This document shows, one piece after another, positions 47,305 through 58,569 of a stretch of DNA of 64,000 nucleotides; the first letter of the stretch is position 1, and each line of letters opens with the position of its first letter. The position numbers and the translations under genes were made by a program. Below the pieces are notes generated by a model. It searched no databases, was not told where the DNA came from, and saw only the letters and a list, made by a program, of their open reading frames with translations. Source of the stretch: Okapia johnstoni (Eukaryota; Chordata; Mammalia; Artiodactyla; Giraffidae); contig CM044322.1 in the NCBI GenBank assembly GCA_024291935.2, positions 20,025,405 to 20,089,404 of the forward strand, given 5' to 3'.

Positions 47305-48660
47305 ACTTTTAGAGACATTTTTCACAATGTAACAAAAGAAACACAACTTGTGATATTAAAGCCACAATGAGAGACCACTTCACTCCCATTAGAATATTAT
47401 TATCAAAGGAAAGGAAGAAAGAAGTAACAAGGGGATGGATCCTTGGCAAGGATGTGAAGCCTTGTATATTTGTGTGAGAACATAAAATGTCAGAGCCACT
47501 GTGGAAAACAGTGTGGTGGTTCCTCAAAAAAGTAAATACAGAATTAAGATACGTTGCAATTCTACTTTTGAGACGGTACAAAGATGCCTAAATGAACTGA
47601 GTGCAGAGACTCAAATAGATATTTGTATACCAGCCATGAAATTAAAAGACGCTTGCTCCTTGGAAGGAAGGTTATGACCAACCTAGATAGCATAGTTAAA
47701 AGCAGAGACATTACTTTGCCAACAAAGGTCCGTCTAGTCAGGGCTATGGTTTTTCCAGTGGTCATGTATGGATGTGAGAGTTGGACGGTGAAGAAAGCTG
47801 AGCGCCGAAGAATTGATGCTTTTGAACTGTGGTGTTGGAGAAGACTCTTGAGAGTCCCTTGGACTGCAAGAAGATCCAACCAGTCCATCCTAAAGGAGAT
47901 CAGTCCTGGTTGTTCATTGCAAGGACTGATGTTGAAGCTGAAACTCCAATACTTTGGCCACCTCATGCGAAGAGTTGACTCATTGGAAAAGCCCCTAATG
48001 CTGGGAAGGATTGAGGGCAGGAGGAGAAGGGGATGACAGAGGATGAGATGGTTCGATGGCATCACCAACTCGATGGACATGGGTTTGGGTAAACTCCAGG
48101 AGTTGGTGATGTACAGGGAGGCCTGGCGTGCTGCGATTCATGGGGTCGCAAAGAGCTGGACACGACTGAGCGACTAAACCGAACTGAACTGATACCAATG
48201 TTCACAGCATTATTCATGAAAGCCAAAAAGTAGAAGTATCCCAGGTGTCCACTGATAGATGAATGGATAAACAAAATGTGGTATATAATACACTGGAATA
48301 TTATTCAGTTTTACAAAGGAAAGGCACTGTGACACATGCTGTAATATGAATGAACCTTGAAGACATCATGATAAATCAAATAAACAGTCACAAAAGGACA
48401 AATATTATACGATTCCACTTATAAGAAGTACCTAGAATAGTTAAATTCATAGAGATAAAGTAGAATTGTGGTTGCCAGCCAGGGTTAAGGGGAGTAAAAA
48501 TGGGGAATTGGTATACAATGGGTACAGTTTGACAAGATGAAAAAATTATGGAGATGAAGGGTGGTGATGACTGCATAATAATGTGAATGTACTTAATGCC
48601 ACTGAAGTGTATCATTTAAAAATGGTTAAAACAATCAATTTTATCAATAATTTACCACTA
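47305..48660 (+). mobile_element. Old L1 3' UTR, split by BovB
   Basis: 47305-47632 (GCCACAATGAGAGACCACTTC, AGTGTGGTGGTTCCTC) continues at 48192 (CCAATGTTCACAGCATTATTC) and ends near 48660 (AATGTACTTAATGCCACTG, then CATTTAAAAATGG). Confidence 0.87.
47633..48191 (+). mobile_element. BovB LINE 3' fragment, young
   Basis: It begins in the [17 protein letters not shown] coding block and ends in GACTAAACCGAACTGAACTG. ATACCA is duplicated at 47627-47632 and 48192-48197. The frame is open to a TGA at 48034-48036, where the equivalent codon in the 24.4-kb copy is CGA (GGACGACAGAGG); this fits decay of a methylated CpG. Confidence 0.92.
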
Positions 48661-48689
48661 TATGTATGTATGTCGATTGATTGAGCAAT

Positions 48690-49312
48690 CAATTTAGAGA
48701 GAGAACAGTCCCTTAGAAAACAGTACAGCAAGTTCTTATAAAGTTAAACATACTCTTATCATATGACCCAGTGATCAAATATTCCAAGATACTTACCCAG
48801 GAGAAATAAAAAACATACACCCAGACAAAAACCTGCATGCCAATGAATAGAGCAGTTTATTCATGGCTGCCAAAAACTGAAAGCAAAATATCCATCAATT
48901 TGCAAATGAACAAATAAACTGTGGCACATTCATGTAATATAATACTACTTGGCAATGAAAAGGAATGAAATACTAACACATTAAAAAATTTAAAACTTAA
49001 TGGAAGACTCAAAACAATCATGGTAAGTTAAAAAAAACAGAAATACTCTATGATTCCATTTATATCACATTCTGAAAAAAGCAATCGTATACACTTAGAA
49101 AGATCAGTAGTTGCCCAGAACTAGAAGTGGGAAAGGAGGACTGATTGTAAGGGAGACAAGGCTACCTCTGGGGTGATGGAAACATTCAGTCTAGACTACA
49201 GATGGGAGTTTACTTGAGTGTCTCTACTTATCTAAGTTCACAGAATTGCACCCATAAAAGGGGTAAAATTTATTGTATGTAAATTATAACTGAGTAAACA
49301 ACAAAAGCCCAG
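48690..49312 (+). mobile_element. Old L1 3' UTR, second copy
   Basis: TAAAGTTAAACATACTCTTATC, TATGACCCAGTGATC, ATTCATGTAATATAATACTAC, CAGTAGTTGCCCAGAACTAG, AATTGCACCCATAAAAGG. Separated from the previous L1 by only about 30 bases; both point to plus. Confidence 0.85.
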
Positions 49313-49398
49313 AGTACTATCATCAATTTAAACACTCCTACTACCATAATAAGCAACCTAAATAAGTGTTCAATTTGTAAGACAAGAGTAATTTTGTA

Positions 49399-49612
49399 CT
49401 ATTGTTGTTCAGTGACGAAGTCATGCCCAATTCTTTAGCGACCCCATGGACTGTAGCCCATCAGGCTCCTCTGTCCACGGGATTTCCCAGGCAAGAATAC
49501 TGGAATGGGTTGCCAATTCCTTTTCCAGGGGATCTTTCTGACCCAGGGATCAAACCTGTGTCTCCTGCATTGCAGGCAGACTGTTTACTGCTGAGTCACC
49601 GGGGAAGCCTGT
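49399..49612 (-). mobile_element. Bov-tA SINE, minus orientation
   Basis: TTGTTGTTCAGTGACGAAGTC to CACCGGGGAAGCC, followed almost at once by a BovB end in the same orientation. Confidence 0.88.
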
Positions 49613-49616
49613 AGTT

Positions 49617-49785
49617 GTTGTTCAGTGGCTAAGTCATGTCTCTTTGAGACCCCATGGAGTGCGGCACACCAGGCCTCCCTGTCCCTCACTATCTCCCTAC
49701 CTTTGCCCAAGTTCATGTTCATTTTGTCAGTGATATTATCCAACCATCTCACTCTCTGCCACCCTCTTCTATTCTCTGGAGAAGC
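49617..49785 (-). mobile_element. BovB LINE 3' end, minus orientation
   Basis: GTTGTTGTTCAGTGGCTAAG, CCTCCCTGTCCCTCACTATC, CCAACCATCTCACTCTCTGCC: antisense BovB terminus, diverged. Confidence 0.82.
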
Positions 49786-50449
49786 CTACTTTACTCATAC
49801 AGGTCAGAAGTAAAAGCCATGTTTCTAACATCGTCCTTCAAATTTGCATTTTATTTCTAAAGACAAGGGCTGACTTCATCAAGGCAATACACTAGAAATA
49901 ACCAAAGGATAAGCAACAAATTGAAAAATGGCCTATCATAACACAAATAGTTCTTTGGGAACTTATCTTACAAATCATAGTCACCAGACAGTTGTTTTGG
50001 CAATGTGGCAGTTTCTACCTAGTGCAAACTCAAAAGCACTCTCCTACAGACAGAATTACCAAGTATCACATAAAGTAGGATGGTCATGCATTCCCTTGCA
50101 TGTAAAGTTACTGTTTACTTGTGCTTCTACTTAATACAATTATTTTCTACCACTCCCATGCTGAAATAGAACAATATACATTAGGTAAAACCTGTGTTAG
50201 TCACTGTAACTGACCATAATACTGAGTGAAATTAACAGATCTTGTTTTCTACATCCATAGAAAGTGTTGAAGTACTAAATTTCCTACACTTCTGTGAAAA
50301 ATTTCTTTCCAAGTTACTAGGCTTCTAATTGACCCAGTTTAGTAAGTATATATTCTATGCTGCAAATGAAGAGATACCATCCCAACTGCCTTATGAAAAA
50401 AATCTAGGGGAAAACTTTAAAATAAGGTAGTAAGAATATAGTTCCAACA
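49786..50449. other. Unassigned DNA
   Basis: No gene or repeat recognised. Confidence 0.4.
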
Positions 50450-50585
50450 TGGAATTCCCTGGCAGTCCAGTAAACAGGACTCAGTGCTTTCACTGCTGTG
50501 GTCTGGGCTCAATCCCTGGTGGGGAAACTAAGATCCTGGAAGCCAACTGGCACATGCAAAAAAAATATATAGATAGATAGATGGT
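50450..50585 (+). mobile_element. CHR-2-type SINE with A-rich/(ATAG)n tail
   Basis: GGAATTCCCTGGCAGTCCAG, CTCAATCCCTGGTGGGG, AACTAAGATCCTGGAAGCC, then an A-run and ATAGATAGATAG. Confidence 0.82.
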
Positions 50586-50649
50586 TTAACAATGTTCAAC
50601 AATCAGATACTTCAACTCTTCCTGAAACAAAAAGCAAAAATGATCTGAA

Positions 50650-50728
50650 ATGTGGTGTTGTTCAGTCACTCAGTCGTGTCCAACTTTTTGTGATCCCATG
50701 GACTGCAGCACGCCAGGCTTCCCTGTAC
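50650..50728 (-). mobile_element. BovB 3'-terminal stub, minus orientation
   Basis: GTTGTTCAGTCACTCAGTCG to CACGCCAGGCTTCCCTGTA: about 79 bases of antisense BovB terminus. Confidence 0.82.
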
Positions 50729-50864
50729 ACTTATTAAATATATAATGCCACAGGAATAGGGTAAAATGCAACATATCCACTGAAGAGGGAATAAAGCCGA
50801 AGGAAGCATTTTGGGTGACCAGAACTTCCTTAGTGTACTTTTTCTGATCAATGTTAAGGTGTCA

Positions 50865-51222
50865 ACTCCAGAAGACTTTTGAGAGTTCCTTGGACTGCAA
50901 GGAGTTCAAACCAGTCAATCCTAAAGGAAATCAACTCTGAATATTCATTGGAAGGACTGATGCTGAAGCTGACCCTCCATTACTTTGGCCACCTGATACA
51001 AAGAGCTGACTCTTTGGAAAATACCCCGATGCTGGAAAAGATTGAAGGCAAAAGGAGAAAGGGGCAGCCGAGGATGAGATAGTTATATAGCATCTCTGAC
51101 TCAATGGACATGAATTTGAGCAAACTCTGGGAGATACCGGAGGACAAAGGAGCTTGGAGTGCTGCGGTCCATGTGGTCGCAGAGTCGGAGATGACTTAGA
51201 GACTGAACAACAACAACAATCA
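50865..51222 (+). mobile_element. BovB LINE 3' fragment, plus orientation
   Basis: GAAGACTTTTGAGAGTTCC to GACTGAACAACAACAACAATC. With the antisense stub at 50650 it forms a divergent pair with 3' ends outward, separated by about 136 bases of non-BovB DNA. Confidence 0.88.
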
Positions 51223-51799
51223 ACTTGCGCAAGCTGTTTCTATGACTGGCTGTTAGGACTTAAGAAGGGAAGGAGATCATTTCTCAAAAACTGAAACACA
51301 GCTTTCTAAATTTAAGTTTTTTTCTCTCTTTATAGAACTTCCTTAATTACTGGATTAAAATGCTGCTGCGTTAAGACAAATGAGTTTATGGAGATTCTAC
51401 AACTAGACATATTTACACTTTAAAAAAGACAACTTACTTCAATAAACACGATTTAAAATTTCTTTTTAAAAGAAGCCAAACTGTCTGATAAAAGCTGGTT
51501 ATAAAATAAAAGCGAAGCACCCCCCACATGGGGAAGGGCGATTTTAAAAGAGAAGCTGCTGTCGTCTCATACTGTGCACGTCTAACAGGCTATCACACAC
51601 ACAATGTAAATGACATTTTCTTGTAAGGACTTTGATAAAACTGCTGAAAGGAAACTAAGGTTTAATCAAAATATCTGCCAAATAAACACTCTAATGAAAG
51701 AGTAACCCAACAGCAACAGCATGACAATTTACCCAGCTACTCATTTACAAAAAAAAAAAAAAAATGGCCTCTTGTCCACTGAACTCTTACTGACAGAGG
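51223..51799. other. Unassigned DNA
   Basis: An A-run of 16 lies at about 51749-51764. No gene recognised. Confidence 0.4.
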
Positions 51800-51861
51800 A
51801 TATGGTCTGTAAACCAAGTTATATTTTAGAATATGGTCTATAAACCAAGTCACATTTGAGA
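51800..51861 (+). repeat. 31-bp tandem duplication
   Basis: Units 51800-51830 and 51831-51861 share ATATGGTCT.TAAACCAAGT and end in T.AGA-type bases, with a few substitutions between them. Confidence 0.88.
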
Positions 51862-51880
51862 AAGCTGGTTTGATTAAGAC

Positions 51881-52110
51881 AGGGCTTCTCAAACTAAGAC
51901 ACTACTGATGTTAGAGGCAGGATGATTCTGTGTGGTAGGGGGCCGTCCTGTGTACTGGAGAACGTTCAGCAGTACCTGCCCTCCACCTACTAAGGCGAGG
52001 AGCCCCCCTCCCCCCACCACAGACGTGACATCCAAAATTGTCTCCAGACATGGCCAAACATGTTTGGCAGGAGGGCAGAGGCGCCTCGGGTTGAGAACAA
52101 CCGCTCTAAG
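51881..52110 (-). mobile_element. MER5A-like hAT-Charlie DNA transposon
   Basis: GGGCTTCTCAAACTAAGACAC, GGGCCGTCCTGTGTACTGG, AATTGTCTCCAGACATGGCC, CGGGTTGAGAACAACCGCTC match the antisense MER5A layout nearly end to end, about 230 bp. The 141-codon frame at 51932-52357 overlaps it and is not a gene. Confidence 0.88.
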
Positions 52111-54337
52111 GACTGGACGGCTTCGACAGTGCTTCAGCCTCTCCCTCTTCTTGCCTCTCGTAACTCAACAAATATTAACCACCTTTCCTCCAAGTGATTT
52201 TCAAACTTTATGCCCAAGGCTGTTGAGGGCCAGGGAAATGCCTCAGGAGCATTTTCTGGGGTTCTGGATGTTTACTTTCGAGGAAAAAAAATTGAAAATC
52301 CTAACAAGGATAAACACATCACACAAATTTCATACAATATTAAATAAGAAACCTTGAGTTTTTTTTCCCCCCTCCTTTCTCTTTTTATGTTTTAAATCAA
52401 GGCGACTTTCAGAAAAACTAACATGTGAAAGAACACTGGGAGTGAGAGAGTATAGTGCAAGTTCAACATGTAGCTTATCTATTTCTTCAGTGCGATGGGA
52501 AACGAAATGTACCCTTTAGAAGCCTTAGAGTACTTTCTACCTGCTTTAACAAACACTAGATGTTTAAAGAGCTGAAATATAAAATTCAAGTCCACATTGC
52601 ATCCTCAGGAGAAACAAATAAATTAATGCTGTAATTAGATGTTAGCTGTATTTAAACCTCTAAAAATCTGTTTTTCTCCCCTAGATGATAAAATTTATTT
52701 TTCCCCAGATTTATTGAGAAACAACTGACATACATCACTGCATAAGCTTAAGGCATACAGCATATTTTGATTCTTAAATCGAAAATACATATCCTTGTTC
52801 TTACCTCCTTCAAAGATCTTCCAATTTAACTATGTTAAACAGAAGAACTATACATGTAATGTATGAAATCATCTGTAAAGGAGATATCAAATTTTAATGT
52901 GCCTCCAAATTTCCTGGTGCTTGTTAAAATGGAAATTCTAGGCACAGTTCCCAAAGATTTTGATTGGTGGGAGCTGGCGAAAGGAAAGGTCCAATGGTGT
53001 GCATTTTTAAGAAGCAGTCCTAGTGATCCTTATGTAGACTGTAGAAAGACTCATTTTTACTAACACTAGTTGACATGTTGAATGTGGGACCACAGTAACT
53101 GCAATGAAATTCTAGCAATCTCTATCCACAGACTACACCATACTTCATAAATTTATTACCACCAGCCTCTGGTCAATTCAACCAAGATCTAAAAATAAAA
53201 ACACATTTCAAATATAATTAAATGGTCCAGAGTCGTGTGTAAGATAAGAAATTAGAAGTAAACATTCTAGATTCATTTTATGATGAATGGCCAGACTATA
53301 AAATCTGATCAATCTGTACCATCAATTTTTCCCTCATGCAAAAACTACAGTTAACCATGGCTATAATTTTATCCTCCAAAATAAATAAACCTTTACTGGT
53401 TATAAAAATCTTAGCTCCCTGATAAAGGTTTTTCATGTACCCCAAAATTATCTGCTTCTAATAAATAGTACAGTCAGTTCACACATCAATTGTTTTGATT
53501 CATTGTCTTCCTGGATACACATTAAAATGACATGCTAGGATGCAAACAGATAAATGACTTCTCAAGTCATTTTAACGTCCAATCATTTTTACTGCATTCC
53601 TACCACAGTCTTCATTCCTGAAGACCTGAAAATATTATTTAAGCAAATGGCCATGTCAATTTCATGTTCTCCATTTTTCACTTTAGCATAATTAAAGCAG
53701 ACAGCATCTTTTTCTTTTTGAGTCAATGTGCCTCCCAAAATATTCAATTTTTTAAAAAGCTCTGGTTTTATAAAATAGCTGAACAATCCCATACTTGCCT
53801 CTCTTTTCTAATACCACATAAAAGCAGAATGGCTAATAAAGCACACTAATATTTACACATTTCACTTAACATTCCAAACCCATTCACTTGAACATTTCAT
53901 GAGTCTTAGACTGGTGGCACATTCAATCACTGATTATTTTTTTTTCATCAATAACAACAGGAGTCAGCCCCATAGATTCCATGCTCCTTTGAGAAGACTT
54001 AGGGTGCCCTTTGTCTTCAAGGTACGGAATACCGTAAATAAAAAACGAGTCAGCCCTAGAGTCAGGTTTAGCTTTTAAAAACATCTGCAAAAGCTTCCAA
54101 AGGAACCCAGAAATGAAAAACATTATCAGAAACACTGAAACCAAAAATGAACTGAGTTTAGTGACAAATGCTAAAGATAAAAAAGCACGCTGGGTTTTTT
54201 TTGCTTGTTGTTCTTTGTTTCTTTTAAGCAATGTGCAGAAAAACATAAGGCAGAGAGATCTAGGGTTTGAGGGGAAAGAGCGTAATGACAGAGAGCAGAA
54301 CTACTTGATTTCTATTAGTAGAAAGAAGTACTATTAA
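52111..54337. other. Mostly unassigned DNA with a short antisense L1 piece
   Basis: About 52700-52785 (TTATTGAGAAACAACTGACA, TAAGCTTAAGGCATACAG) resembles an antisense L1 3' motif. The rest is free of recognised repeats for over 1.5 kb and holds a weak minus-strand exon candidate at 53923-54084. Confidence 0.45.
53923..54084 (-). other. Weak candidate for a terminal coding exon
   Basis: On the minus strand a plausible splice acceptor (pyrimidine-leaning stretch, then TTTTGCAG) ends at 54085. From 54084 an open frame of 53 codons runs to a TGA at 53923-53925, with a charged, non-repetitive composition (for example KAKPDSRADSFFIYGIPYLE). The frame also stays open upstream to 54246. A possible AATAAA signal on the same strand lies near 53153, about 770 bases downstream. 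I do not recognise the protein. A chance open frame is the leading alternative. Confidence 0.15.
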
Positions 54338-54345
54338 TACATTGA

Positions 54346-54566
54346 GGGCTTCTCAGGTGGCTCAATGGTAAAGAATCTGCCTGCCAAGCAGGAGACATGG
54401 GTCCGATCCCTGGGTTGGAAGATCCCCTGGAGAAGGAAATGGCAACCCACTCCAGCAATCTTGTCAGGGAAATCTCATGGACAGAGGAGCCTGGTGGGCT
54501 ACCGTCCATGCGGTTATAAAAGAGCCGGGCACGACTTGACAACTAAAACAACAGCAGCAAAAAAAC
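54346..54566 (+). mobile_element. Bov-tA SINE
   Basis: GGGCTTCTCAGGTGGCTCAATGG to CACGACTTGACAACTAAAAC. A possible 8-bp TSD is TACATTGA (54338-54345) / TACACTGA (54567-54574). Confidence 0.9.
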
Positions 54567-54599
54567 TACACTGAAGTCTCTAAGCAAGTCCCAACCGCC

Positions 54600-54690
54600 T
54601 TCAGACTCAGTTTCTTCATTTATAACCCTCTTTCACAAAGTTGCTATGAGCAACGCAAAGAAAAATGTTAAGTCATACATACCCAAGAAC
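54600..54690 (+). mobile_element. MIR fragment
   Basis: CTTCAGACTCAGTTTCTTCATT then AAAGTTGCTATGAGCAACGC: the central MIR block only. Confidence 0.55.
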
Positions 54691-54701
54691 TACACGAATA
54701 T

Positions 54702-54912
54702 GGCTTCCCTGGTGGCTCAGCGGTAAAGAAGTCACCCTCAATTCAGGAGACACAAGTTCGATCCCTGGGTCTGGAAGATCTCCTGGAGAAGAAACTGGCA
54801 ACCCACTCTAGTGTTTTTGCCTGAGAAATCCCATGGACAGAGGAGCCAGGCAGGCTATAGTCCATGAGGTCACAGAAATAGTCGGACGTGACTTAGCAAC
54901 TAAATGACAACA
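54702..54912 (+). mobile_element. Bov-tA SINE
   Basis: GGCTTCCCTGGTGGCTCAGCGG head, GTTCGATCCCTGGGTCTGG, BovA body to GACTTAGCAACTAAATGAC. Confidence 0.92.
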
Positions 54913-56499
54913 CACAGATAGAAGTTTCTAATCCCTTAGTAAACAAATTTTTTGTAAAAGGAACATTAAAAGGAAACTGGAAAAAGAGAAAAATTTATTC
55001 ACAAAACTCTGAAGATGATCGCATGAAAGAAAATATTGTACTGATTTTCATAAAGGAGTTCAGGTAGGTCTCAGAAACCTATCAGTTTAGAAACCTAAAT
55101 CACCACTAAGTTTGATGACACTCACCTGGAAAAAGTAGAAAATGTACAATGAAATAGGTGTTTTTTGTAAGCCTGGGGGAAAGAAGGTACTGGGACGCTG
55201 CTCTGATTCCTTTTAATACACTAAAAGAACTTTAAAGAATCATATCATCATATTCCAAATCTTAACTGTGCTTTATTGATAAGATCTTGCTATTTGAATC
55301 CGTCACTTAAGGTACATTTATTTTCTAATATAAGCAAGTCTACTTTAAAATGCAGCTTTACTTGTTACTTGGGAGATACATTTAAGGACTTTCTCTAAAC
55401 TAAAATATAAAAACATCATACAATGCTTAAACAGAATGGGTTAGAGATGAGTTCATCATAGAACTTGAACTTGATTGAGATGATAGCCCAAAAAGCTATT
55501 CAGGTCAAGTCACCCAAAAGATTACTATTTACAATATTACCAGTGACTTTACTACTCAAAGAGCTTCCAGTTCAATCTATTAGAGAAAGTAAAAAGAAAT
55601 ATTTTGATTTTTGAAAACACAAAATAACCTCATCCCAAGGTCTTCAAAAGTATCCTTTAAAATATGGCATGGATCTGCAAAATTAGAACAACACTTATCT
55701 ATCTAATAGGACTATTATAGGATGAGATTGAGACATATTTTATGTGAGTATGTTCTGAACAATTGTTAAGTCTTACACAAATGTTAGGTGGTTTATAAGC
55801 CTATGCTTAGCTCATCAATTATAGACTGATGAATTAAATCAATAAACTATTTTGTTAAAAAAAAATTGAGCAAAAGGATATTTAACTGTAGTTCCTTTTT
55901 TTAAAAAAAAGTAATGTTTAATATTGACTAATGATCTAAAATTGAAATTATAAATGACCTTTCTACCATTTTATTACCCTAGTGAATTCTTGTATATAGA
56001 TATCTTAATGTACACAAAGCTTTAATTAACTGAAGTAGTATACTCCCTCATGGAACCCACACCCTCACAAGGTCATAGGATTAAAGAAATATTACTGTTA
56101 ATTGTGACTATCAAATTCATTAAAGAATAGTGAAGAAACTGTTAGCTGTGAGACTATCAAAATGAAAAAACCTTCCATTCAATAAGCAGCTTTCAATACA
56201 ATAAAGGAAATTAAACATACAAAAGTAAGTAGAAAACAACAAGGTAAATGGTGAAAAGTTCCATAATAGAACTGTAAACAGTTTAACAGAAGTTTTAGAG
56301 AAGGGAAAAATTATTTCTAGCTATGGGGGAAAGTAGGCAAAGAGATGTCAGGGAAGAAGTCATATTTATGCTAGGTCCTAAAGGATGAAGAGGACTCTGA
56401 AACATCCCTAAATAAAATACACATCTCCCTGGAAGAAAAAATGCTTCTATTTCACTGGGAAAACAAAAACAAGCAACAAAACAAACAGCTGTGTCTCGT
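54913..56499. other. Unassigned AT-rich DNA
   Basis: About 1.6 kb without a gene or firm repeat. A weak L2/MIR-like piece may lie at 56290-56400 (CTAGGTCCTAAAGGATGAAG). Confidence 0.4.
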
Positions 56500-57240
56500 T
56501 AAATAGTACCAACATCCCTCCAGTATCTATTCACAATTAAACCACAACCTACGCTTTTCAAATCTTCCCACCCTTCCCCACGTATCTCAGTGCCCCATTA
56601 TCTAATCCTTCACCAAATCTGATCCAGTTTAACCTCCCAAATATCTCTCCAATCTATCCACTTCTCTCTTCTCCATCACCATCTCCCTAGTTTGAATTAC
56701 CATCATCTCCTGCCCCAATTACAACAACAGCCTTCTGACTGGTCTCCCTGCTCCACACCAATCTATCTTCTATACTGAAGTCAGAGTGGTCTTGTCTAAG
56801 GCAAATAGAGCAGGCACTGACTTACAGACCCAAATCCTGCACTTCCTTTGCTGCATCTTATACCATGCATCCTCTAAATATCTGTGATCCAGCCACTCTG
56901 GTCTTTATTCAGAATTCCTCAAATTTGCCAGGCTCACCAACACCAGTACCTTTGCACATTCCCCTTTTCATCTAGAACACTTGCCCACTCCTAACTCCCT
57001 TCACCTACTTAACCCCTATTCACTCCATAGATATTAGTCATTGCCTTAAGAAAGTCTTCTTTATTCTCTCAAACTAAATTAGATCAGTTAGTTTTATATT
57101 TTTAGGGTACTGTGTACTTTCTTATACAGTATTTATGAGAATTTTAGTTTTATATTTAGTTTGCATTTGATTAACAGTTACCTCCCTGACTAAACTGTAA
57201 GCACCATTAGGACAAGATTCACAAACAACTTTGCTTCAGG
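56500..57240 (+). mobile_element. L2 LINE fragment, sense
   Basis: Long L2 3' pattern: CAACAGCCTTCTGACTGGTC, CTGAAGTCAGAGTGGTCTTG, CAGCCACTCTGGTCTTTATTC, ACCTTTGCACATTCCCC, CTCCCTGACTAAACTGTAAGC. No open frame of note. Confidence 0.82.
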
Positions 57241-57477
57241 TTAGATCTGCCAACATACATGTTTGTTCCTAAGTCAATATGTTCTCTTTTCAGTCAAAAT
57301 ATCTAGGGTGAACGAACAAGTATAGACGTCACTGTCATGTCTACACAACAAGTAGTTTGTATGCCAAAAGCAGGCCCTTCACCAACTCACCCTTATTTGT
57401 GCTTCTCATTGTCTATTCGGCAAAAATTATACCTTAACTTTTTAACCTAATAATAAGCATGATTTAGTAGCTTAACT

Positions 57478-57614
57478 ACGGAGAAGGCAATAGCACCCCA
57501 CTCCAGTACTCTTGCCTGGAAAATCCCATGGACGGAGGAGCCGGGTAGGCTACAGCCCATGGGGTCGCTAAGAGTCAGACACGACTGAAGCGACTTAGCA
57601 GTAGCAGCAGTAGC
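57478..57614 (+). mobile_element. Bov-A monomer SINE with (AGC)n tail and perfect TSD
   Basis: GGAGAAGGCAATAGCACCCC to GACTTAGCAGTAGCAGC. The 12-bp duplication AGTAGCTTAACT (57466-57477 and 57615-57626) is exact. Confidence 0.93.
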
Positions 57615-57635
57615 AGTAGCTTAACTGACTGCTAG

Positions 57636-57848
57636 TAATGTGGCTCAGACAGTAAAGAGTCTGCCTACAATGCGAGAGACCTAGGTTCAATCCCTGGGTC
57701 GGGAAGATCTCCTGGAGAAGGAAATGGCAACCCACTCCAGTATTCTTGCCTCGAAAATCCCATGGACAGAGGAGCTTGGTAGGCTACAGTCCATGGGGTT
57801 GCAAAGAGTCAGACACGTCTGAGCGACTTCACTTTCACTTTCACTTTT
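57636..57848 (+). mobile_element. Bov-tA SINE
   Basis: TGGCTCAGACAGTAAAGAGTC to GAGCGACTTCACTTTCACTTTCAC, with a partly degraded head. Confidence 0.9.
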
Positions 57849-58569
57849 AAGAAGACTAGGATGTTTAGTTTAAACGTAGAAAAATTGACTTTGCTTGCCA
57901 AGAATCAGTGCCTTCAGAAAAGGAAAAAAGTATTTCGTTGATTTATTCAGGTCAAATAAACATTCCCAACTTCCACTCCACCATTTGCAGGAAGAGATGT
58001 GCTGTGAAATTTGTAGTCACAGCTTATGCCATTAACAGTTTGTGGCATATTTGGAGGAATTTAAAAAGTAGCATATGAAGGCTTTTTATTGTACTGAGTC
58101 AGATGGCTCTATGGGTGACACTATGGAGATACAGTGACCTCACTGAAGCAATGACTTTAAATAAGTAAAAGGCACTAAAGAAATCCGACTTGTCCAAGCT
58201 TCAGTAACTCAAGATCATACCTCCCTGAAGAGACGAAAACACCAGATTTAAAACTGCAGAAGGAAGAATACTGCTGATTTGCTCCAGGACATGCTATCTA
58301 TCATTCAGGGCCAAATCAGATATGGGAGGATTTCTATTGATCAAGGTGGATTAACAAGGACTAGAATTACCCTGCTGCCTGGAAACAAGTAAAATTTTCA
58401 TATTTTCCCATATTATTTAAATCTTTTTAAAAAATAATCAACTATTTGATGCAAAAACAATATTTTTGTAGAGTTTATAAGTAGAAGTAAAAGGCATGAC
58501 AACAATAGCACAAAAGCCAGAAAGTTAAAATCATTAAATATAATGTTATAAGGTTCTTAACTATAAATG
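57849..58569. other. Unassigned DNA
   Basis: No gene recognised. The last 150 bases may already belong to the following L1. Confidence 0.4.

Noticed and set aside
51932..52357. 141-codon open frame rich in proline
   Set aside because: Most of it overlaps the antisense MER5A element, whose GC-rich text happens to lack stops.
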